Assembly (NCBI GenBank): GCA_937900165.1
Contig: CALCCX010000498.1
Coordinates: forward strand, 1 to 11,039
Direction: 5' to 3'
DNA: 11,039 bases
DNA from: an uncultured Acidimicrobiia bacterium
Lineage (GTDB): Bacteria > Actinomycetota > Acidimicrobiia > Spongiisociales > Spongiisociaceae
The notes beneath the pieces were generated by a model. It searched no databases. It saw only the letters and a program-made list of their open reading frames with translations, and was not told where the DNA came from. Below, piece by piece: positions 1-7,438 of the stretch (position 1 is the first letter of the stretch; every line of letters begins with the position of its first letter). A program made the translations under genes and the position numbers.

Positions 1-215
1 AGCGCAAGATCATCGATGGTGATCGGGCCGCGGTGACCTGGACCGAGACCGCCCTCACCGCGGCAGGAGCTCCCTGGGAGAACCACGGTGTCGATGTTTT
101 TGAGGTCGAAAACGGCAAGATCGTATCGCTTCACGAGAACAACGATGTGCGACTCGTTCACGAGCACTTCAACAAGTACCAGGCCCGTTCACCAACTCAG
201 AAAAAGGGCTGGTAA
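1..215 (+). CDS. SnoaL-like / NTF2-fold protein, 3' part only
   Basis: The reading frame enters from the left edge (first full codon at base 3) and stops at 215, giving the last ~70 residues. The tail contains DGDRAAVTWTET, then GVDVFEVENGKIVSLHENND. This alternation of beta strands with a 'G..vfev.dGKI....e..D' turn is typical of the C-terminal half of SnoaL-like/ketosteroid-isomerase (NTF2-superfamily) proteins, which are usually 120-150 aa. Family members bind or transform small hydrophobic substrates; no substrate can be assigned here. The GTG at 33 is internal to the open frame and is not convincing as the true start. The gene converges on the DUF917 gene and the two 3' ends overlap by 19 bp. 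The family call rests on pattern recognition of a partial protein. Confidence 0.7.
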   Translation, partial: RKIIDGDRAAVTWTETALTAAGAPWENHGVDVFEVENGKIVSLHENNDVRLVHEHFNKYQARSPTQKKGW

Positions 216-1266
216 TCCAGGTCGATGCCGAAGGCGCGGGGACCAACAACAGCCAGCGCCTGTTCGCTGGCAAGTAGGTCGGGGCGCTCCAGGACGAGGA
301 CGTCGGCGCGAAACCCGTACCGGATCAGTTCGGTCGTGATCGGTTCCCCGGTTTCGGTGGTCACGAGGCTGATCAAATCAGGAACGGTCACTCTCGGTTC
401 ATCCTCTTCCCAGATCACCAGGTTCTCGTTCTGGAAATCGATCCGGATCGTGCGTCCGTCGTCGTCGCCCACTCCTTCGAGGGCTACGTGACCGCGGGCA
501 AAACCCTTGGCGGGTCGCCGGTGCACGTCGGTCACCTTGCCCCTCAGGTAGCGTATTCCTCCAGCCACGGCGATGACCGCGGCCGTTGGATCGTTCTGGG
601 TCTCTCTGGCTTGTAGCACGGCTCGGCCGATGGATCTGGCGCGCTGAAGCGTGTTTGGGATGATCGACCTCTTGGCGAACGCCCCGTCCATGACCGAGGT
701 GGCGAGACCGGCATGGCCCCCCATCTCGATGGTCGCGGCACGGGCAATGCGCTCGAGCCATTTGGCGTCCACAATCTCGGAGAACACCACGACATTGCCA
801 CGCTCATCGGCCAGGGCCGATGGCGCGGGTCTGCCGCCGTAGATGAGGTAGGTGATCATCTGCAACTCGGGGAAGGCCCGGCCCATGCCGTCACCGTCCA
901 CCAGGGGAATTCCCATCCTGGCCGCCACGATCATTGGTGCCATCGAGTTGCCACCGCCCATTTCGAACGGAGCGATGGCATCGAATTTCTCGCCTAGATG
1001 CCGTTCGAGAGCACGTACTGCCGCGGTCTCTTCTCCTCCCTGGCGATCCTCTCGTAGCTGACCACCGGGGAACCCATGCCCCCAACCACGACCAGCCTGT
1101 CGTCGTCTTTGATCTCTTCGGGATCGATCACTTCGACTGTGGCTCCAGCGCGGAGTTCCTCCCGTACCCTGAGGTATCCGAGGTAGGGGTTCCCGCCACC
1201 TCCGGTGCCCAGGATGCCCGCTCCTAAGGAGATTGGTAGTAGATCGGCTTCAATGACTTCCCACAC
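197..1266 (-). pseudogene. DUF917 family protein (S-methyl thiohydantoin desulfurase-like), frameshifted
   Basis: Two minus-strand frames together make one DUF917 protein of about 356 aa, close to the family's usual 350-370. The N-terminal piece carries the Gly-rich GAGILGTGGGGNPYLGYL and VVGGMGSPVVS, then ends at a TAG at 996-994. The C-terminal piece continues in another frame with ALERHLGEKFDAIAPFEMGG, the GGGNS turn, and PLVDGDGMGRAFPELQM, ending in DYQPFF at 197. The switch falls around 1028-1033 (an AAGAG stretch on the minus strand), where one missing base would restore the frame. The start is taken as GTG 1266 because GGAGG (1280-1276) lies 9 nt upstream; ATG 1275 touches that GGAGG directly. 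DUF917 genes often neighbour HyuA-type genes, as here. The shift may be a real mutation or an assembly error. Confidence 0.85.
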
Positions 1267-1275
1267 AGGCAACAT

Positions 1276-1280
1276 CCTCC
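1276..1280 (-). promoter_or_regulatory. Ribosome binding site of the DUF917 gene
   Basis: The minus strand reads GGAGG here. It leaves 9 nt to GTG 1266 but no space to ATG 1275, so it favours the GTG start. The resulting N-terminus (MWEVIEADLL) also resembles the family's usual beginning. Confidence 0.5.
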
Positions 1281-1381
1281 GGGCTCGTAGCCCACTGTTG
1301 ATGGCGATGTTATAAGATAGTGCAGGCGTCTGGTGACAGCATCGGACGATGCGGCGTGACCCAAAGGGAGTCTGGACAGGA
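1281..1381. promoter_or_regulatory. Divergent intergenic region with candidate promoters and two inverted repeats
   Basis: This gap separates the minus-strand DUF917 gene from the plus-strand hydroxylase operon and must hold the promoters for both. A TATAAG hexamer at 1311-1316 is a possible -10 for the operon, but no good -35 lies 17 nt upstream. Two perfect short inverted repeats are visible: GGGCT-CGT-AGCCC at 1281-1293, next to the DUF917 ribosome binding site, and GCATCG-GA-CGATGC at 1339-1352, between the possible -10 and the coxM-like start. Either could be an operator. No regulator gene is in the window. Confidence 0.4.
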
Positions 1382-2236
1382 ATGCAGTTTCGCCGAGCCC
1401 AAACCACAGACGAGGCGCTCGACCTGTTGGGTGAACTAGGTGATGATGCGCGGATACTCGCTGGTGGCACCGACGTGGTGGTCCAATACTTGCAAGGCGA
1501 GATCGCGCCAGAAGTCCTTGTCCACATAGAGGGCATTGAAGACCTTGCAACCGTCTCCCTCAACCATCGAACCACCCTTGGTCCGCTTGTGACCCATCGC
1601 GGCCTCGCCACCGATGAGGTCCTTGGAGCGGCTCACCCGGCCCTGGCCGCTGCCGCCCGAACGGTGGGCGGTTGGCAAACACAGGCGGTGGGGACCATCG
1701 GCGGGAATATTTGCAACGCCTCCCCGGCCGCGGATACCGCACCCCCCCTGCTCGTAGCGGATGCGCATGTCACCTTGGCCTCGCGGCTCGGAACACGGCG
1801 GCTGGCACTCACAGACTTCTATGTCGACCGTCGCCAGACGAAGATGAATCCGGACGAGATGCTGATATCTATCGATCTCGACCCGTTGCCCTCCGACGCA
1901 GGCGAGGTCTACCTCAAGCTTGGCAGGCGGGGGGCCATGGAGGTGGCCCTGGTTGGCATGGCCGTTCGGATCGGATTCGCAGATGACGGCACGGTCGAAT
2001 CCGCTCGAATCGCCCTCTGTTCGGTTGCTCCAACACCGCGCCGGATACCGGAGGCAGAGGAGGCGTTGATCGGCTCACCGCTGAACGAGAGCGCGTTCGC
2101 CGCCGCCGGCGCGGCACTGCGTGAGGCAGCCTCCCCGATTGACGACGCTCGGGCAACGGCCTCCTACCGCATGCGTACCTTGGGGGGCTTGCTGGAGCGG
2201 GCAGCGATCCGGTGCCGGAAAGCGGTGACGTCATGA
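1382..2236 (+). CDS. Molybdenum hydroxylase, FAD-binding (medium) subunit, CoxM/XdhB-like
   Basis: This 284-residue protein has the length and both FAD-contact motifs of the medium subunit of xanthine-dehydrogenase/CO-dehydrogenase-type hydroxylases. ILAGGTDVV lies at residues 25-33, and TIGGNICNASPAADTAPPLL at 105-124 (the TIGGN pyrophosphate loop). It passes electrons from the [2Fe-2S] subunit through FAD to an acceptor such as NAD+ or a quinone. The start at ATG 1382 is preferred over the in-frame ATG 1349 because family members begin with 'M.F.ra.t.deAl.lL', as seen here (MQFRRAQTTDEALDLL), and because 1349 falls inside an inverted repeat. The TGA stop overlaps the next gene's ATG (ATGA, 2233-2236), indicating translational coupling. 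The substrate is not revealed by this subunit. Confidence 0.95.
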   Translation: MQFRRAQTTDEALDLLGELGDDARILAGGTDVVVQYLQGEIAPEVLVHIEGIEDLATVSLNHRTTLGPLVTHRGLATDEVLGAAHPALAAAARTVGGWQTQAVGTIGGNICNASPAADTAPPLLVADAHVTLASRLGTRRLALTDFYVDRRQTKMNPDEMLISIDLDPLPSDAGEVYLKLGRRGAMEVALVGMAVRIGFADDGTVESARIALCSVAPTPRRIPEAEEALIGSPLNESAFAAAGAALREAASPIDDARATASYRMRTLGGLLERAAIRCRKAVTS

Positions 2237-2715
2237 CGGACAACTGTGTTCCAGTGGCTTTCAGCATCAATGGAGTTGCCCATCGTTTCGAGGTTGGCGC
2301 CGGTGAGACCCTTTTGCACACCCTCCGCGAGCGTCTGGGCCTGATCGGGACGAAGGAGGGTTGTACCGAAGGGGAGTGTGGCGCGTGCACGGTCCTCGTT
2401 GACAACAAACCTGTGGACTCCTGCATATTCATCACTGCCGCGCTCGAAGGACGGCGCGTGCGAACCGTTGAGGGATTGTCGGAGTCCGGCGCCCTGGGGG
2501 ATCTTCAACAGTCCTTCATTGACCACGGCGCGACCCAATGCGGCTTCTGCACACCCGGCTTCTTGATGACTCTCACTGCGTTGCTCGAGGAAAACCCGTC
2601 TGCGTCTTCCTCTGAGGTGAGGGAGGCGCTGGTTGGCAACATCTGCCGATGCACCGGGTACACGCAGATCATCGAAGCGGTAGCCAACCGGATTGCGAAT
2701 GGAGAGCGCCCATGA
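2233..2715 (+). CDS. Molybdenum hydroxylase, [2Fe-2S] (small) subunit, CoxS/XdhC-type iron-sulfur subunit
   Basis: This is a complete 160-residue two-cluster iron-sulfur subunit. The N-terminal plant-ferredoxin-type domain has Cys44, Cys49, Cys52 and Cys64 (GCTEGECGACTV). The C-terminal helical domain has Cys103 and Cys106 (TQCGFCTPGF) and Cys138 and Cys140 (GNICRCTGY). All eight ligands are present, so it should carry electrons from the molybdenum centre to FAD. ATG 2233 overlaps the upstream TGA; a longer in-frame reading from 2212 would run into the FAD-subunit gene and has no family support. The stop TGA overlaps the large-subunit start at 2712. The M-S-L order is the common arrangement for this enzyme class. 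Confidence 0.97.
   Translation: MTDNCVPVAFSINGVAHRFEVGAGETLLHTLRERLGLIGTKEGCTEGECGACTVLVDNKPVDSCIFITAALEGRRVRTVEGLSESGALGDLQQSFIDHGATQCGFCTPGFLMTLTALLEENPSASSSEVREALVGNICRCTGYTQIIEAVANRIANGERP
2701..2706 (+). promoter_or_regulatory. Ribosome binding site of the large-subunit gene
   Basis: GGAGAG lies 5 nt before ATG 2712 inside the end of the small-subunit gene. It selects ATG 2712 rather than the in-frame ATG 2649, which would give 21 extra residues overlapping the iron-sulfur subunit. Confidence 0.7.
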
Positions 2716-4985
2716 CGGTGACCGTTGGAACCAGTGTGCCGAGGAGCGATGGTGAAGCCAAAGTGCGCGGCGACGCCGTGTTCGGGGTCGATTTTTCCCT
2801 ACCGGGCATGGTGTACGCAAAGCTTCTCCGTTCACCGGTCGCAGCGGGCCGACTCGTGTCGATTTCGACTGACGCCGCCGCATCGATGGACGGCGTGCTC
2901 GCCGTTGTCGCCGGTGCTGAGGCGCCCAACGATCGCAGCGGCATCGTTTTGTTCGACATGCCCCTTTTCGCCACGGACTATGTGACCCACGAGGGAGAGC
3001 CGCTGGCCGTGGTGGTCGCCGAATCACCGGAGATCGCCGAGGCCGCGCTCGGGACCATCGAGTTTGAGATCGAGGAGCAGGAGCCGGTGGCGACTCCGGA
3101 GCAGGCTCTGGAGCCGGACGCCAGGCTCGTACATCCGGATTGGGCCACGTTCGCGACAAAGGACGATGTCGAGTGGCCGCGCAACGGCAACATCGTGACG
3201 GAGACGGTGTCGGACCCTGGCGACGTGGATGCAGCGTTCGAGAATTGCTCTCTCGTGATCGAGGACGTCTATCGTGCACCCCGCCAATATCAGGCGTACC
3301 TAGAGCCGAAGATGGCCCTTGCCACATACGAGGCCGGTCGGTTCACGATCCACGTGTCGCATCAGTTCCCATTCAACGTCCGCGATCGTGTTGCCCAGAT
3401 TCTCGGTGTACCGAAGTCTGCCGTGCGGGTGATCGGGCACCACATCGGCGGTGCTTTCGGCGCCAAGCTCGACGTCGGCCTGGAGGCCTACGCGGCGTTT
3501 CTGGCCCGCCGAACCGGGCGGCCGGTCAAAATGGTCAATACCCGTCAGGAGGACCTTCTCACCGCCCCTTGTCGCGAGAACGCCGTGGTCAAGATCCGGT
3601 CTGCAATCGACGGTGACGGGAAGATTGCAGCCCTCGATGTCGAGGTCGTCTTCGACAGTGGTGCCTACGCCATCGATGCGCCGTACCTGGCCAGCATTCC
3701 GATGTTCATGTTCGGTTCGATCTACCGAGTGGGCACCGCCAGGGTTGTCACCAAAGCCGTCTATACGAACACTGCGCCCACCGGCGCCTTTCGCGGTGTG
3801 AGCGGACCGTACCTGGTATTCGCCCTCGAGAGGCACATGGACCACATCGCCAACGAGCTAGGGGTGGATCGGCGCGATTATCGGGTCAGACGTCTGCTGG
3901 ATGACGGAGACGAGATGCTCAACGGCCAGGTCCTGGACGATGCCTCGATTCTTCGGGAAGCTTTTGAGGTGCTCGAAGAAAGGGCCCCGTGGGCGGAATT
4001 GGGAAAAGGTGCCCATCGTGGAGTGGGCATGGCAGCCGCGGTGTGGCTGACCAACCCGGCGCCGGGCCAGGCCACGGTCAAGCTCAACGAGGACGGCACA
4101 CTGGGCGTCATAACTGCTGCGACCGACAACGGATCGGGCGCCGTGACGATGGGTGTGCGACAGATCGCAGCGGAGGGTCTCGGGCTGTCCGCCGATCAGG
4201 TCGTTGTCACCATGCCAGATACCGACACTGCCGGATACGACGCCGGCTCGCAGGGAAGTCGAACGACGCATATCGTCGGCCGGGCAGTGTTCGACGCCAC
4301 TATCGAGATCAAAGACCATGTTCTAAAAACAGCCGCATCCATGCTCGAGGCCGCTGAAGAGGACCTCGTTGTCTCCAACGGTGTGGTCCATGTGGCAGGA
4401 GATCGATCTTCGCAGGTGACACTCGCCGAGGTCGCGACCACGGCGATGTTTGTCGACGGTCCGATCGTCGCCACCGGCTCGTACACGACACCGATCCCTG
4501 CCTTCAACCCGACCTGCGCCACTGGGATGTTGCTTCCCACGTGGCCCACTCCGACCTACCACCTCCACATCGCCGAAGTGGAAGTGGATCCGGTGACCGG
4601 AAAGGTCAGCGTTCTCAGATACCTGGTGGCCCAGGAGGTTGGCAAGACGATCAACCCAGTAGGCATCGCCGGTCAGATCCAGGGTGGCGTAGCCCAGGGG
4701 CTTGGGTACGCGTTGTGGGAGCGACTGGACCTCGACGGGGGTAAGTATGTGCAGCGGTCATTGGAGACCTACGGACTACCGCTGACCGTCGATGTTCCAG
4801 ACGTTGAAGCAATACTTCTTCAACACGAGGCTGCGGCCGGGCCTTATGGAGCCAAAGGGGTGGCCGAACCCCCAATCGTGCCGGTGGCCGCGGCTGTCGC
4901 CAACGCGGTCGCAGACGCGATCGGCCGGCCAATCGACGAGATTCCGATCTCTCCCGAAGCGGTCCTCGATGGCCTCGAGCACTGA
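2712..4985 (+). CDS. Molybdenum hydroxylase, molybdopterin-binding (large) subunit, CoxL/XdhA-like
   Basis: This 757-residue protein is the catalytic subunit of a xanthine oxidase-family hydroxylase, holding the molybdopterin cofactor and inserting water-derived oxygen into the substrate. Visible in order are the N-terminal hammerhead domain (about 10-125), the cofactor motif GGAFGAK (246-252), TAPTGAFRG (354-362), AGSQGSRTTHIVGRA (511-525), IQGGVAQGLGYALWE (656-670), and the active-site loop GPYGAKGVAEPP (710-721), whose Glu719 matches the catalytic base. It is not a form I CO dehydrogenase, because the AYxCSFR selenium/copper loop is absent. The residue before Glu719 is Ala where most relatives have Gly (GVGE). 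The next gene in the operon encodes a hydantoinase-family protein, so a nitrogen heterocycle is a reasonable but unproven substrate. No MoCo maturation gene is present. Confidence 0.96.
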   Translation: MTVTVGTSVPRSDGEAKVRGDAVFGVDFSLPGMVYAKLLRSPVAAGRLVSISTDAAASMDGVLAVVAGAEAPNDRSGIVLFDMPLFATDYVTHEGEPLAVVVAESPEIAEAALGTIEFEIEEQEPVATPEQALEPDARLVHPDWATFATKDDVEWPRNGNIVTETVSDPGDVDAAFENCSLVIEDVYRAPRQYQAYLEPKMALATYEAGRFTIHVSHQFPFNVRDRVAQILGVPKSAVRVIGHHIGGAFGAKLDVGLEAYAAFLARRTGRPVKMVNTRQEDLLTAPCRENAVVKIRSAIDGDGKIAALDVEVVFDSGAYAIDAPYLASIPMFMFGSIYRVGTARVVTKAVYTNTAPTGAFRGVSGPYLVFALERHMDHIANELGVDRRDYRVRRLLDDGDEMLNGQVLDDASILREAFEVLEERAPWAELGKGAHRGVGMAAAVWLTNPAPGQATVKLNEDGTLGVITAATDNGSGAVTMGVRQIAAEGLGLSADQVVVTMPDTDTAGYDAGSQGSRTTHIVGRAVFDATIEIKDHVLKTAASMLEAAEEDLVVSNGVVHVAGDRSSQVTLAEVATTAMFVDGPIVATGSYTTPIPAFNPTCATGMLLPTWPTPTYHLHIAEVEVDPVTGKVSVLRYLVAQEVGKTINPVGIAGQIQGGVAQGLGYALWERLDLDGGKYVQRSLETYGLPLTVDVPDVEAILLQHEAAAGPYGAKGVAEPPIVPVAAAVANAVADAIGRPIDEIPISPEAVLDGLEH

Positions 4986-5000
4986 GGCCGGTCCGCGTCC

Positions 5001-5004
5001 GGAG
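5001..5004 (+). promoter_or_regulatory. Ribosome binding site of the hydantoinase/oxoprolinase gene
   Basis: GGAG sits 5 nt before GTG 5010 in the short gap after the large subunit and supports the GTG start. Confidence 0.6.
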
Positions 5005-5009
5005 CCCTC

Positions 5010-6575
5010 GTGCGGGTAGGCGTCGACGTGGGTGGCACCAACACCGATGCAGTGGCCATGATCGGTCGGTCGGTGCTGGGAACGGTCAAGTCGCCGACCA
5101 CACCGGACGTCAACACCGGCATCGTGACTGCGTTGCGGTCCCTCATGGACGACGGAACTTTGGTGCCGGCCGACGTGACCGGCGTGATGATCGGGACCAC
5201 GCAATTCACCAATGCGGTGGTCGAAGCGAAGAATCTGGTGCCGACGGCCGCGGTGCGTTTGGGTTTGCCGGCGACCGTTTCGTTGCCGCCTCTGGTGGAC
5301 TGGCCAGACCGGCTACGACGGGTCATCGGAAACCACGTGTACCTGTGTCATGGTGGCCATGAGTTCGATGGCCGGGAGATCAGCTCACTCGATCACGATG
5401 AGCTGAAGCGGGTCGCTGCGACAACGGCGAACGATGGCGTCCTGGCGATGGCCATCACTTCTGTGTTCTCCCCGGTCAACGGTGAGTTCGAAAGGGAGGC
5501 AGCCGAGGTCATACGGTCCGAGGTTCCCGATATGGTCATCAGCCTGTCCCAGGAAATCGGCCGGATCGGCCTTCTCGAGCGCGAAAACGCCACGATCATG
5601 AACGCCTGTTTGCGACCGCTTGCAGCGCGTATTGTCGCGGCTTTCCAAGCTGCGCTCGAGGAGCTGAACATCGATGCTCCCCTTTACGTCAGTCAGAACG
5701 ACGGCACGCTGATGAATGCCGAGTACACAGAACACTATCCCGTAGCGACATTCGCATCCGGACCCACGAACTCGATGCGTGGGGCGGCATTCCTGAGTGA
5801 TGTGGGAGCCGCCGCGGTGGTCGATGTCGGCGGGACGACGGCAGACGTTGGCATGCTGGTGAACGGGTTTCCGAGGGAGGCATCGGTCGGAGTGGAGATC
5901 GGCGGGGTGCGCACCAATTTCCGCATGCCTGACGTTGTGTCGCTGGGCATTGGAGGTGGCAGCCTCATCCATGGTGAAGCCGATCAGATTGCCGTCGGCC
6001 CAACCAGCGTTGGCTACGACCTTTTGTCCAAGGCTCGGGTCTTTGGCGGCGACACTCTCACAGCCACCGATGTGGCTGTGGCGGCGGGGATGGCCGACAT
6101 CGGCGATGCGAGCCTGGTTGCGGACCTCGACAGTGATCTGGTTCGGTCCGTGGTGGGCCAGATCCAGCAATCTGTGTCTGACGCGGTCGATCGTATGAGA
6201 ACTTCCTCAGATCCGGTCCCGTTGGTGGTCGTGGGGGGTGGGGGTGTGCTGTTGGAAGACCATCTCCCATGCGCATCGGTCGTGATTCGTCCAGAGAATT
6301 TTCCGGTGGCCAACGCGGTTGGCGCCGCGATCGCACAGGTCGGTGGGGAGACCGACCGAATATATGCCATCGCCGAAACGGGCCGTCTCGCGGCCCTCGA
6401 GCAAGCCAAAGAAGAGGCGTCACGATTGGCGATAGAGGCGGGAGCAGACCCGACATCGGTCGATATCGTGGAGGTGGAGGAAGTTCCTCTTGCGTACCTG
6501 CCCAGTAACGCCATTCGCATCAGGGTCAAGGCCGTCGGAGATTTGGAACACCGAGCGGGGGGAAGGAACCAATGA
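5010..6575 (+). CDS. Hydantoinase/oxoprolinase family protein (HyuA-like)
   Basis: This 521-residue protein shows the ATP-grasping actin-like motifs of the family: GVDVGGTNTDAV (4-15), IGTTQFTNAV (61-70), GLLERENATIMNACL (187-201), SQNDGTLM (228-235), FASGPTNSMRGA (248-259) and VDVGGTTADVGM (271-282). Family members hydrolyse cyclic amides such as hydantoins, 5-oxoproline or related lactams, usually coupled to ATP. The length fits the shorter bacterial forms that pair with DUF917 proteins rather than with a HyuB subunit, and no hyuB is seen here. The GTG start has a GGAG 5 nt upstream and gives the expected N-terminal MRVGVDVGGT. The gene follows the hydroxylase large subunit by 24 bp and overlaps the SDR gene by ATGA, so it is clearly part of the same operon. 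Confidence 0.93.
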   Translation: MRVGVDVGGTNTDAVAMIGRSVLGTVKSPTTPDVNTGIVTALRSLMDDGTLVPADVTGVMIGTTQFTNAVVEAKNLVPTAAVRLGLPATVSLPPLVDWPDRLRRVIGNHVYLCHGGHEFDGREISSLDHDELKRVAATTANDGVLAMAITSVFSPVNGEFEREAAEVIRSEVPDMVISLSQEIGRIGLLERENATIMNACLRPLAARIVAAFQAALEELNIDAPLYVSQNDGTLMNAEYTEHYPVATFASGPTNSMRGAAFLSDVGAAAVVDVGGTTADVGMLVNGFPREASVGVEIGGVRTNFRMPDVVSLGIGGGSLIHGEADQIAVGPTSVGYDLLSKARVFGGDTLTATDVAVAAGMADIGDASLVADLDSDLVRSVVGQIQQSVSDAVDRMRTSSDPVPLVVVGGGGVLLEDHLPCASVVIRPENFPVANAVGAAIAQVGGETDRIYAIAETGRLAALEQAKEEASRLAIEAGADPTSVDIVEVEEVPLAYLPSNAIRIRVKAVGDLEHRAGGRNQ

Positions 6576-7324
6576 GTGAAGAAAGATACTTGGGAGGCCA
6601 TACGGCTTTGGTCACGGCCTCGTCGAGGAACCTGGGAGCGAGCATCGTCAGGGCGCTGGCGAAGGCCGGTGCCAACGTGGTGGTCACCTACCACCAGTCC
6701 AGGAACACAGCCGAACGACTGATTGCAGAACTCCCAGAAGGAAACCACGCAGCCGTACACGGTGACACGACACATGAGGACGGAATCCGGGCCATGGTCG
6801 ATGCCGCCGTCGCAGCAGCCCCTGCACCCATCGACATTCTGATCAACAACTCTGGGCCATTCGCGATGGATCGCTTTGTTGATCTCGAACCATCCGAATG
6901 GGACCGGATCTGGACTGCAAACCTGAAGGCTGCCTATCTGACAAGCCGGTTGCTGATTCCGGCGATGAATGGATGGGGACGGATCGTCAATGTCTCGGCG
7001 GGTTCCGCCTACCTGCGGAACCATTCCATCTACACGCTTGTCAAGGATTCCCTGATCACATTCACGGAGGCGCTCGCTGTGGAGGTTGCTCCAGATGTGA
7101 ACGTGAACTGTGTTGCCCCTGGCCAGATTGCCGAATCCGCCGAGGACATGGCTGAATTCGACCCGTCCTTCGTAGAACGTGCCACCAATGCCACACCATT
7201 GGGTCGGCTCGTCACCAGGGACGAGGTCGCCGGCATCGTCGCCGAACTATGCGGGCCCCGCTTCGACGTGGTGACCGGGGTGACGATCCCGATCGACGGC
7301 GGCTGGCGCCTCGCGACCTTCTGA
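6572..7324 (+). CDS. SDR family oxidoreductase (FabG-like)
   Basis: This 250-residue classical short-chain dehydrogenase/reductase uses NAD(P)H to interconvert an alcohol and a carbonyl. It has the Rossmann turn in the form TASSRNLG (15-22, where TGxxxGxG is usual, so the first Gly is Ala), NNSG (92-95), a catalytic Ser at 142 (NVSAGS), and Tyr154-xxx-Lys158. The C-terminal VTGVTIPIDGGW is typical. The start overlaps the upstream stop (ATGA, 6572-6575) behind a GGGGGGAAGGA stretch. It is the last gene of the operon and may act on the ring-cleavage product. The stop codon TGA (7322-7324) lies within a tRNA-Arg fragment, so the gene ends exactly at what looks like an integration junction. The protein still appears full length. 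Confidence 0.95.
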   Translation: MSEERYLGGHTALVTASSRNLGASIVRALAKAGANVVVTYHQSRNTAERLIAELPEGNHAAVHGDTTHEDGIRAMVDAAVAAAPAPIDILINNSGPFAMDRFVDLEPSEWDRIWTANLKAAYLTSRLLIPAMNGWGRIVNVSAGSAYLRNHSIYTLVKDSLITFTEALAVEVAPDVNVNCVAPGQIAESAEDMAEFDPSFVERATNATPLGRLVTRDEVAGIVAELCGPRFDVVTGVTIPIDGGWRLATF

Positions 7325-7366
7325 CTACGGATCAGAAGGTTGGGGGTTCGAGTCCCTCTGGGCGTG
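7320..7366 (+). tRNA. 3' half of tRNA-Arg(ACG), probable attachment-site core
   Basis: The segment folds as an anticodon arm TCTGA-CTACGGA-TCAGA (anticodon ACG at 7327-7329), a variable stretch AGGTT, a T arm GGGGG-TTCGAGT-CCCTC with a canonical B box, and an acceptor 3' strand TGGGCGT plus discriminator G. CCA is not encoded. The 5' acceptor strand and D arm are missing; that space is the end of the SDR gene. A half tRNA from the anticodon arm to the 3' end is what tyrosine-recombinase elements leave at their distal end after integrating into a tRNA gene. The orientation puts the element to the left and the original downstream DNA to the right. A functional tRNA cannot be made from this copy. 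Confidence 0.8.
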
Positions 7367-7370
7367 CCGC

Positions 7371-7397
7371 CGAAACCCCCATGAATAGGGGGTTTCG
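7371..7397 (+). terminator. Hairpin terminator behind the tRNA-Arg fragment
   Basis: A perfect 10-bp inverted repeat (CGAAACCCCC / GGGGGTTTCG) encloses the 7-nt loop ATGAATA, starting 5 nt after the tRNA 3' end. The position suggests it is the tRNA gene's own terminator, kept on the downstream side of the junction. It now would also end the catabolic operon transcript. The T run is only three long, so it is not a textbook intrinsic terminator. Confidence 0.65.
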
Positions 7398-7438
7398 TCG
7401 CGGTCGTGGGTGGTGTGGTCGGCCGGAGGGTGGGCCTT

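Noticed and set aside
1267..1611. Upstream extension of the DUF917 N-terminal frame
   Set aside because: It runs antisense into the FAD-subunit gene, and DUF917 homology begins only near 1266.
2164..3327. Long 387-aa minus-strand open frame
   Set aside because: It is antisense to the iron-sulfur and large hydroxylase subunits, is Arg/Pro-rich and has no recognisable domain; a typical high-GC shadow.
2712..4985. Form I aerobic CO dehydrogenase large subunit
   Set aside because: The AYxCSFR active-site loop is absent; the corresponding region reads TAPTGAFRG, so it is another molybdenum hydroxylase.
5385..6170. 261-aa minus-strand open frame
   Set aside because: Antisense to the HyuA-like gene with no domain pattern.
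6014..7024. 336-aa minus-strand open frame
   Set aside because: Antisense to the HyuA-like and SDR genes, both of which have clear motifs; composition is shadow-like.
7250..7366. Complete tRNA-Arg gene
   Set aside because: No 5' acceptor strand or D arm is found upstream of the anticodon arm; that DNA is SDR coding sequence.
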